From Cichorium intybus (Eukaryota; Streptophyta; Magnoliopsida; Asterales; Asteraceae), in contig CM042016.1 of NCBI GenBank assembly GCA_023525715.1, forward strand, positions 81,947,382-82,011,381: a stretch of DNA of 64,000 nt. The letters are read 5' to 3'. Under the pieces are notes generated by a model. That model saw only the letters and a program-made list of their open reading frames with translations, had not been told where the DNA came from and did no database searches. Below, in pieces: positions 45,901-54,865 of this stretch. The position numbers and the translations under genes are program-made. Each line of letters opens with the position of its first letter. The first letter of the stretch is position 1.

Positions 45901-45909
45901 ATGAAAAAG

Positions 45910-46160
45910 CCCTAATAAAAAAATCTATATCCCAAATCCAAAACTTTTCAGGGGCTACTTTTATAATATATATTCAAATTAAAAAAAAAAACCATCATTC
46001 TTGTATTTTGACAAATTGACTCGTATTGCGGCTTCTCAAATTGTTACATGAATGAATTGGGCCCAAAACTGAATGGGTTTTAGCGTTTTCATTTTCTATA
46101 TGTTTAACTATTTGCGAAACAGTTTTAGGTTTTCTATCAGGTTTTGTTTTTTCGGTTTTA
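45910..46160. other. Intergenic, nothing recognised
   Basis: About 250 bp of AT-rich sequence without open frame or repeat. Confidence 0.6.
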
Positions 46161-46169
46161 TAACCAAAA

Positions 46170-46450
46170 GGGACAATGACTCAGGAGGATAATCATCTTT
46201 TGCGTTTGTTCACATTTGGGTAACGTTTTTTACACATATGACCAACGAACTTGATTGGAGTGTTCATATATTATCCTTATTACCGGATGGTGTAGGTTAC
46301 AGTTGACGTGGCGTACACGTAGGATTATGTAATGACCCAGGAGGGTAATGAACTATCTGTTTTGTTCACATTTGGGTAATTTCCTTTTTTTGTACACATA
46401 TGACCAACGAATTTGTTCAAATTGTTCAAATGTTATCATTATTATACATT
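46170..46450 (+). repeat. MULE left terminal inverted repeat
   Basis: About 280 bp. It contains two near copies of a GTTCACATTTGGGTAA...CACATATGACCAACGAA unit (46210 and 46365), so the TIR is itself a tandem repeat. The right TIR has the same arrangement. Confidence 0.88.
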
Positions 46451-47130
46451 AATAACGTATAAATATGCATATATACTTTTGAAAATGTATTTCATACTTC
46501 TAAAAACATAAAACTATGTATTTATACTTTTAAAAATGTATTTATACTTCTAAAACGTATTTTGGTTACATTTTTTTCACTCCTAGTATTTATTCTTTTA
46601 AAACATATTTTTACATTTTAGAAATATAAATACGTGTGTTTTTTATATTTTAAGAAGTATAAATATGTATTTTTATGTTTTTAGAAATATAAATAAGTTT
46701 TAAAAGTATAAATACAATTTATTACCCTCTAGACACGTATTTATATTTTTAAAATGTAAAAATATGTTTTAGAAATATTAATACCATAGGTAAAAAAATG
46801 AAACCAAAATACGTTTTTAAAAGTATAAATGTATTTTTGAAAGTATAAATAAATTTTTAAAAGTATAAATACATATTTTTATGTTTTTAGAAGTATAAAA
46901 TATATTTTTAGAAACGTATTTATACTTCTTAAATGTAAAAGTATCTTTTAGAAGTATAAATACTAGGGGTGAAAAAAATATAACCAAAATACTTCTTTAG
47001 AAGTATAACTACATTTTGTAAAAGTATAAATACATAGTTTTTATGTTTTTAGAAGTGTGAAATATGTTTTCAGAAGTATATATGCGTGTTTATACGTTTT
47101 TAGAAGTATATATACAGTTTTTTAAAGTAT
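46451..47130. repeat. AT-rich inverted repeats in the MULE loop
   Basis: About 680 bp of repeats of AGTATAAATACATATTTTTA and its reverse (TTTATACTTCTAAAA), occurring in both directions perhaps a dozen or more times. The whole loop can fold on itself. No gene. Confidence 0.8.
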
Positions 47131-47201
47131 AATAATGGTAACATTTAAACAGTTTGAACAAGTTTGTTGGTCATATGTGTACAGAAAAAGGAAATTACGC
47201 A
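47131..47201 (-). repeat. MULE right terminal inverted repeat, inner piece
   Basis: Inverted match to 46380-46445 (TTGTTGGTCATATGTGTACA). It ends with GCA, where the CACTA inserted, and resumes at 53484. Confidence 0.88.
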
Positions 47202-47536
47202 CACTAGTAGAAAAATGGCTTTTCATGACAGACAATGCCTGTCGTAAATGGCCATAGATGACAGACAAATGTCTGTCATTGAAAGCCATGTCATAAATCA
47301 AAGATGGCATGCATTTGTCTGTCATAAATTTACGACAGACATTTATGACATGCATTTATGACGGACAATGTCTGTCGTAATTTTGAAAATATGAAAAACA
47401 TTTATAAATCTCATATGACAGACATGTGTCTGTCGTAAATTTATGACAGACCTTTATGACATACATTTATGACGGACAATGCCTGTCGTAAATTTGAAAA
47501 TATGATTTATAAATCTCATATGACAGACATTTGTTG
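47202..47536 (+). repeat. CACTA left end and subterminal repeats
   Basis: Repeated short words ATGACAGACA, TGTCTGTCATAAAT and CCTGTCGTAAAT in both orientations, roughly ten or more occurrences. A larger unit of about 120 bp is tandemly repeated (47335-47400 and 47455-47520). In known En/Spm elements such subterminal words bind the transposon's TNPA-type protein. Confidence 0.85.
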
Positions 47537-50500
47537 AATGAGCTACCAAGATTCTTGTAATGCTGGCGCCACATGGGATAATGACACGGTCCCTCATGGA
47601 AATGAATTGTTGTCCATGACTCGATTTTCCCAAATCAAATATGTCTGATGAGAAGCTTAGTATTGAATTTGATGCCTCCCTGAATACCACCACCAAATAT
47701 TATTATTGTAATAAATTCATAAATAAATGGAAAAAAGAAAATAGGGGTGAGTGACCTGTGTTGCACTGTGATTCCGATCTTGGAGCATTCCACCAATGAG
47801 GGGAATACGGGAGATGGAAACAACAAATGTGGACAATAACGAATGCATCTTGAAGCCAGTAAGAAACAATCATATGCTATATCTGGTTTGGCAGTAAAGT
47901 CCTACAGATTCGGTATTTAACTATTATTAAAAACTAAATTAAGAAAATAAATTTTTGATTATTTAGGAGGTAAAATCATACCTGAATTTTTGTAAGCATA
48001 CAAGCTGTATTGCTAAATAGGGATTCAATCAAAACTTTTAAGTAATCCGCACAAGTAGGATCAGATCCAAATATCTGCAATATAGTTTTTCAGTAAATGC
48101 TATTTTTTTATTGATAAAGGTTGGTACTTTTTTAAGGTGGAATTTTACCTTTATAACTTCACTAGAGAGATATAAGAAACATGGTTGGTGGTGTTGTTTA
48201 TATAATCCCTGTATTTCCTCAAGCATTGCTCCAACTGTCACTCCCATAAACCTCTTTGACGTTCTCACCTTTAAAAAATTATTTTTTTATAATTATTAGC
48301 ACAACAAAGAAAAGATATATAACTTATAAGATCATAATATATAGACTTGAACTTATAGCATGTTTACATGCCCGGCATAGTGATTCCATTGTCCGCATAT
48401 CCCAAGCACGACTGCATTATATTTCAGAAAATAAAATGTTAAATGCAAAAAAAAATCCATTTCTTTCTATTATGACATTATAATTTCAAAAATTTACTCA
48501 ATTATAGCAGTGAAACTAGCTTTATTGAATAGATTTTCAAAGTACATGTTGTAATAGGAACAAATGAAGTAGGATGCCATAATAAACAAATAAATTAAAG
48601 TAGGATGCTATTTCTTGGAGTTAACCATATATAGTGAAAGTATACTTACATATCAAAGATGGCTTTGAAAAGTGGCCAAAGTCTTTGAATTGCATCAGCA
48701 ACAGCTTCCGGATTATTTACATATCTACACATAAGTCATATATTTCAAAATATTAAATAAACTTGAATCATAAATGGAGGAAAGAAATTGTTTTGGTACC
48801 TAAATATATTTGCAAGCCGATCAATATGAACAGTGATTAATCACTTCCTGTTCATACACAATAAATTATTTAGTATCACAATGGCATAACCGTAATTATC
48901 TTTATTAATCCGTTGACTAGTCATACTCATGCCACTAACAAGAATATCAATGACTGAGGGCAAAAAAGACATTCCACTTGGTGCAGCATCAATCCACTTA
49001 GAATAAGCTCCAACAGTCAAACATACTAAAAAACAATAACATAAATGAATAAAGAAATTTAACATGTTAAAATATGAAAATAATAATGTGTATAACCTGT
49101 TTGGAGTAATAGTGATTGATGAGGGAGTTTTGCTAGCAATGACATAATCTGTTTAAACAAAAAAAATAAAAAAATTGAAATATTCTAATGCATTAAGGTC
49201 AAAGTCAATGTAGGGTCAAAGACGTAATTTTACCTGAGGCATGACTTCTGCTTCAGTGAAGGGAACAAGTTCTGATATGGCTCTGATGCAATATAATGCA
49301 GTATTTTGGGGCCCACTTAGAGTCTGAAATTTGTATAATTAAACATTTAAATATTACTTAAATTTTTTATGAAATAATGAAATGAAGTAATGTTGTACCT
49401 CAACAAGCTTCATGTATAGAATTTTAAGTATGGATTCACCTTCTAAAACTAATGCTGCATCAATTAAGACTAATGCTGCATCAATTAAGACATCTGCAAC
49501 AGCTACAAAAAAACAATATTATAAATACTTTAAAGGGTATTTAATATTTAGAAATTATTAACAGACAACTAAATACCATATCTAGTCTGTTTGAAATCCT
49601 TCTGATCCTTTTTTGAAAGTTCAGAGTAATCCTGAGGATACTGCACTTTGCAACTAACCTGTAAGAAACAAAATATATAAACTTTTAAAAATATTAATTT
49701 TACAAAAATAAAAAGATAAATATGTAAATCCTAATAACTCACCATGGATACGAGTGATTCATATGAAGAACGGAAAACCTGCACGCGCCTATTTCTCTCG
49801 GCTTCAATTAAAGATTCATTACCAAGTGATAAATATGATTCTCTGCAAAAATAATTGTTGTTTTACTAACAATTTTGTTTTATATTTGTTAAAAAAAAGA
49901 ATTGGGAAGTGAAAAATCATTCACCTTTCTATCAAGCAAATTTGAAGATTATGCCAAAAGTTAAATGTCATGGAAGCAATATCATATTCTGGATGTGCAG
50001 CAACTTCTAGTAATGCATGAACAATCAACATTGATTCATCAGAACCTGCAAAAAAAATCAAAATGAGTAGAAAATTATTTAATATTTTTTGAAAATAAAA
50101 ATCGTGCATTTTTTATACCGGTTGCAATTAATTCAACATATGAATCACCCTTATCAGCAAACAATCGAGCAATGGCCTTCACATCTTCTTCATCCTTAAA
50201 CAATTTTTAACAGTTTTATCTTTTTTGTTCATATTAAAAGTAAAATGCTTCTAAAAAATCAATCAATACCTTTGAAGAATCTCTAAGTTGTGGCTTTAAA
50301 TTCATAACTTGTGGCACAATAACTTGAATTAAAGGCATCTGAACAGAAAACCCCTTTGTGTTTCTTGAAGATGTGTAATGTACAATTCAGAAATGACTGC
50401 AAACAAGAAACAGTCAACAATGAATAATATTATTATTACATATTAAATTACTAATAAATAATATGTATGACTATATTACCATTGACAGCAGCCTCTGAAA

Positions 50501-50711
50501 GCACATCAGAAGTTAAACTAGAGAGAGCTGTTAGCACCAATGGGTGTGTAGCAAGCACAGATGCAGGTATCCTACAAAAAAAATTATCCAGTTTAAAAAA
50601 GCACATAACTAGCACAATAAGGCATAAAAAATAAAAATAATAAAAAAAGAAAATAGATATGGAAATACACCTATGTCTTAACCGAAGCCAAGATGCAAAA
50701 GCCTCCAAAGC
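47537..50711 (-). pseudogene. MOS14: Captured MOS14 / transportin-SR (importin-beta family) gene fragment
   Basis: About 18 exons with GT-AG introns read in minus order. Recognisable steps: ALEAFASWLRLRH (50711-50671), IPASVLATHPLVLTALSSL (50571-50480), DEEDVKAIARLFAD (about 50194-50120), GSDESMLIVHALLEV (about 50048-49925), FKQTRYAVADVL, SELVPFTEAEVMPQ, CLTVGAYSKWIDAAPSG, HIDRLANIF, YVNNPEAVADAIQ, RAWDMRTMESLCRAC, QQ/KQHHQPCFLYLSSEVIK, IFGSDPTCADYL, PDIAYDCFLLASRCIRYCPHL, PCGASITRILVA. The intact protein is a nuclear import receptor for SR splicing factors. Missing here are the N-terminus with its importin-N region and the last part. Damage: a frameshift in the ISELYI exon (about 50380), replacement of the exons after MS-MTSQ, and a 21-bp duplication at 49448. 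It lies wholly inside the CACTA. Confidence 0.88.
49448..49489 (-). repeat. 21-bp tandem duplication in a MOS14-like exon
   Basis: ACTAATGCTGCATCAATTAAG twice in direct succession (49448-49468, 49469-49489). In frame it doubles the heptapeptide VLIDAAL. The length is a multiple of three, so the exon frame survives. Confidence 0.9.
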
Positions 50712-52136
50712 CTGAATGGAAAGAAATGAAAGTTGGATGCTAATAGCCTAATACACAGATATATGAAGTACGTTGTTATTTCCACTTCTTTAGTTATATC
50801 TTTTCCTTGTATCTGACACATATTTTTATACTTTTTTAAAGATCCAAGGAAAAGGAAACCACCGCTTTTTTAGTTATATCTTTAGTTAATTTCACTTTAC
50901 TCATATTTTATCTCAAGAAATAGCAACGGGTACAAGCAGTCACTATTCATGCAACCAATAACTACTTTGTTACAGCTTCTCTTGACAATACATGGGGCTT
51001 CTATTAGCTATCTTCTTATGCCTCACACAGTTCCTTATGGCTTCTCCAAATCTCATTACTTTGACACTGAATAATCAGAAAATTGGAATCATAAATAGTT
51101 TATCCCAATTTGGTAATTCCTTATCGACAAGCTAATAGAGTAAACGTAGGGTTCTTTGTCAGAGTGTATCCCAATTCATCTGTCAATCAATACTCATTTC
51201 ATTGTTCAGACTTCATCTCAATGGAGAATCAAAGTGCAGTGAATTTTGGGGGAAATTGGAGGAGTGACTGCGTTCGTTGATAACCACGTACTTGTGGAAT
51301 ACTTGCTATTATTGACCAGGTATATTGTAATAGTTGGATTTAGGCTTTTATAACCACGTACCTTACTTAGAAGCCCTAAACGTTCATTGATTTCGTGATC
51401 GGTGGCATCAATTGTGATGCGGAACAGCTATTTGCAGAATGTTGGTGCAGTAGCCCTAAACCATCAGTGGAGTAGCGGAGCAGTAGCCATAAAACGCCGC
51501 TGGTAGACCTAATCGCCGGTGGAGGAGCACTAGTAAGCCTAATCGCGCACTTTGTTTTGTGAAAATATAGACTTTAAACAAACATCAATCGGTAAGATCG
51601 TAAATTACCGGTCCGTACGTGTTTTTGAGTTTTTCTGGAGAGAATAGAAAGGAATAGAATGTGAATTTTGGGTAAACCCCTATGATTATTTGATACAGAG
51701 TAAACACCACCAGCATTTCTCTCGTATCCCTTCCTATTCCTTGATAGCTTTGATTCACCATGGTCTGGTCTGAAAAAGGTGAATACAATATTAAAATTCA
51801 ATTACTGCACCAAATAAAAGCTCTTTAAACGAAAATTGGAAATCGATGGTAATCGAAAATCAATGAAAATCGGAAATCGATTGTAACACTACAATCTAAA
51901 AACGAAAATCGAAAATAAAAAACAGCAATCGACCACTGCAATCTGAAAACAACCACGGAAATCAAACAGGACTGCAATCGTAAAACATGTAAATCGAACA
52001 TTGGGATTATGTACTTAGAAAGCTGCAATCGGCGGAGATGGAGCCACGGGGGCCAGAGTTGTCGCTAGAAAATGTAGAAGAAGCGATTCTCAATAACATA
52101 TGTGAAGCAGATTCAAAATCAAACTCAAATACTTAC
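50712..52136. other. CACTA interior, nothing recognised
   Basis: No exon of the MOS14 N-terminus could be read here, and no other family. Small open frames (60-76 codons) look like chance. The block 51360-51540 is GC-richer with repeated GGTGG/GTAGCC words. Confidence 0.5.
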
Positions 52137-52321
52137 CAACACGATCCAATAATGGTGCCGAGGATCTTCACGATGGGTTTGCCCTGCAATCGGGAATAAG
52201 CGTGAGCACCGATGAGAGCAACGACAACAACGACGCCGTGCACATTGACATCACAATTTTCTGAAGAGATGATCCAGCACAAGTCGAGAAATTGGAGACC
52301 AGAGAGAAAAACGAGACTCAT
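52137..52321 (-). other. Possible captured first exon, unrecognised
   Basis: Minus strand: AAACCCTAAACGAAC leader-like bases just before the ATG at 52321, then an open frame of about 61 codons (MSLVFLSGLQFLDLC..., hydrophobic VVVVVALIGAHAYS). It reaches GTGTTG-GTAAGTATT, a strong splice donor, at about 52137. It stands about 1.4 kb upstream of the MOS14-like exons in the same direction. It could be a second captured piece, giving a chimeric transcript; the family is not recognised. Confidence 0.3.
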
Positions 52322-53334
52322 ATGTTCGTTTAGGGTTTTGAGAGAAGAGGTGGACTAAATGTTGCAGACTGCAAGAACACTGTTTGTTTTTTAAAGTCTG
52401 CATGTTGTGAAAATAAACTAAAATTTAAATAAACTGTTTTTTAAGTAAAACTTATGAGTATGTTCAATTTATGATATTAACGAATTTATTAATCAAAGCA
52501 AACATTTATTTTTTTAAATAATAAAGAATAAAAATTACGTAACCAAAGTTGGATTTACAAATAGTTTGTAAAGCTAAAAATTTGCGTAAGATTGTGAACC
52601 AAAGTTCTAATGTTAAAATATATTTGTATGTTTCAAATAGTTTATAAGTATGATTTACAATAAAAAAACGTCTATTATATGATATTAACGAATTTAAGGA
52701 TCAAAACAAACATTTCTTTTTTTAAGTTTGTGACATTTTTTTAAAAAGTTTTACAAATTTATCTTCACTTTGTTTAAAAACATAGAAAAATAAATATTAT
52801 TTACTTCGAAAAAATAATGTTGATAAAAAAATTGCAACTATTAGTTAAAAAAATCAAAGTGTTTTTAAAAACAAATATGCGTATTTTTTTTTTTAAATCG
52901 AAAGTGGCCGGCGGCTACGGTTTGGTCGAAGACGCAAGGAAGAGAAAAAACGAGACCGGTTGGAGGAGAAAACGATATGCGTATTTTTTTTAGGTTAAAA
53001 TTGTATTAATTTATTACTAGAAGAGCTCTGCAGACCCTTGAAGACATTGGTCCACATCTGCCACAAAAAGAGGACGCGCAGACCTTTTTAGGTCTGCGGT
53101 CTTCGAAAAAACAAACACTCTGTGAAGGTCCATGTCTGTGCGCCGTCTGCGTGGCGCAGACAAAAGTGGTCAGGAAGATCTGCAGAGAAAAAACAAACAG
53201 CCCCTAAAAAATGAGGGTTTCAATTTTTTTGAAACGCGCGTATTTCTCTCCAAAATTAGAAAACGGCGTTTAAAGATGACGTACATTTTTCACAAAATGT
53301 CCTCCATGTGTTTTTGTTTTTTTCTTTATTACGA
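52322..53334. other. CACTA interior, nothing recognised
   Basis: AT-rich with AAAAA/TTTTT runs up to about 52900, then a purine-rich 53000-53200 stretch with two GTCTGCG-type words (GCAGACC, GGTCTGCGG). No gene. Confidence 0.5.
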
Positions 53335-53483
53335 CATTAAAATACGACAGACATTTACGTATGTCGTAAATCATTAAATTTTTTACAATAGATGACATAT
53401 TTTTTTGACAACCATTTTTGTCTGTCATAAAAATAGTGTCTGTCATTGTTCGTCTGTCATGGAAAGTCATTTTTCTAGTAGTG
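53335..53483 (-). repeat. CACTA right end and subterminal repeats
   Basis: Words TACGACAGACATTTACG, GTCTGTCATAAAA, GTCTGTCATTG and TCTGTCATGG, then the terminus CATTTTTCTAGTAGTG. Inverted counterpart of the left end, shorter. Confidence 0.85.
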
Positions 53484-53486
53484 GCA

Positions 53487-53695
53487 AATGTGAACAAAAC
53501 CAATAGTTCATTACCCTCATGTGTCATTACATAATCCTACGTATACGCCACGTCAACTGTAACCTACACCAACCGGTTATAAGGGTAATATGTGAACACT
53601 CCAAACAAGTTCGTTGGTCATTTGTGTACAAAAAAAAAAAGTTAACCAAATGTGAACAAACGCAAAACATGATTACCCTCGTGAGTCATTGTCCC
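53487..53695 (-). repeat. MULE right terminal inverted repeat, outer piece
   Basis: Inverted match to 46170-46380. It is slightly diverged (GGTTATAAGGGTAATATGTG against GTAATAAGGATAATATATG) and carries a longer A run near 53630. Ends GTCCC before the TSD. Confidence 0.88.
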
Positions 53696-53704
53696 TAACC
53701 AAAA

Positions 53705-54865
53705 AACCAAACCAACCCTAAAACTTTGGTTATTTTAAAATTAAAAACTAGACCGTCATTTTTCATAATTGTTTGGTTCTTTGTTATCAACGTTTTTGGT
53801 TTTTGGTTAAGTTTTGGTTTTCGTACTCTGCTACAACAACCTAATTTGAAGTATTGTCATTTTAGTGTTAATTGCAATTAACAGATTCTGATATTTCACT
53901 AAAAGACCAAACATACACCTTAAATACGATTACCATTTCACTGGAGGAAGTCCCCAAAAGACACTACTCGCAATTAAACAACAATAAGTTCAAAATGAGT
54001 TTGCTTAAATCAATAGCACAAATCAAATTTCATTTCTTCTGTGTGTTAACAATTTCTTTTTCAGAATGCCAAATGAGTTACTATCGTTCTGTTTTTGATC
54101 AAAATTTCAAACTTAGAGTTTCCAGACAAACTACTGAAGGTTCAATATAGTCTACAAAACAAGTAAATATTAGAAAATAAATCTCATAATTTCTATAAAT
54201 TATGACTTTACATATTAAGAAACCATTTGAAAATGAGATAAATGTCTACCTTTAAAAGATTTTGTAAAAGCAAAACAAGTTTGCAACATCAAGGCCATGA
54301 TTCATGAAGCGATTGAACCTAGTTTGGATAACTAAAAGGATGCTGCATAATATCATGGAAGCTTCACAACTTCAAACTGTATTTTCTCTCATTAAGCACA
54401 ATCCCTTACTTTATCTATAATCAGGGCCTGTTCATGAGTTTAACTCCAATCTTTATACGGTTCATCATCTTGTTGTGTTGATGGATGCATCTACCTCATT
54501 ATAATTCAACTCCAAGGCTTTGCTCGCTGACATGATTTTTTGCAGATCTCTCACTGAAAGTGCACAAAATGCTTCTGGTAACTTTAACAGATAATGGTAA
54601 CTCTACAAACAATCCTAGTTTGAATCTAATAATTTTTTATTTCAAAGTATTCGACTTGTTAAACATTTTGATTCATTTTGCAATCCATTGTCACCCTTCC
54701 ATGTTGACAAACCTAACCATAACAAAAAGAAACAGTGAATTCAAAAAATCAGTAACCATGTCCATCTTAACAACCAGACATTGAGTCGCAAATAGAATTT
54801 TTTATGAAATACATACTTGTACTGAGAAATACTTAAAAAGTTTTTTTTTATTTGAATGAGGAAAA
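53705..54865. other. Intergenic, no gene recognised
   Basis: 1.2 kb between the MULE and the NBS-LRR relic. Plus-strand frames of 74-92 codons at 53872 and 54560 have no family likeness and strong AT bias. It could include the lost 3' end of the LRR gene, but no LRR was readable. Confidence 0.5.

Larger units (their letters stand above)
47202..53483 (-). mobile_element. Non-autonomous CACTA transposon carrying captured gene exons, TSD GCA
   Basis: The ends are CACTAGTAGAAAAATGGC (47202) and, inverted, CACTACTAGAAAAATGAC (53483), with 3-bp flanks GCA at 47199-47201 and 53484-53486. Subterminal GACAGACA/TGTCTGTC repeats follow both ends. No CACTA transposase (TNPD/Transposase_21-like) frame is seen. 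The interior carries exons of a MOS14-like gene on the minus strand. 6282 bp. Confidence 0.93.
46170..53695. mobile_element. Non-autonomous Mutator-like element split by a CACTA, TSD TAACCAAAA
   Basis: Long terminal inverted repeats: left 46170-46450, right 47131-47201 plus 53487-53695. They share the outer end GGGACAATGACTCA and inner blocks such as GTAGGTTACAGTTGACGTGG. The flanking 9-bp TAACCAAAA (46161-46169 and 53696-53704) is an exact target duplication of Mutator length. Without the CACTA the element is about 1.24 kb. No MURA transposase is present. The central loop is AT-rich repeats. Confidence 0.92.

Noticed and set aside
47537..50711. A working host MOS14 gene
   Set aside because: It lies wholly between CACTA ends, lacks N- and C-termini and has a frameshifted exon.
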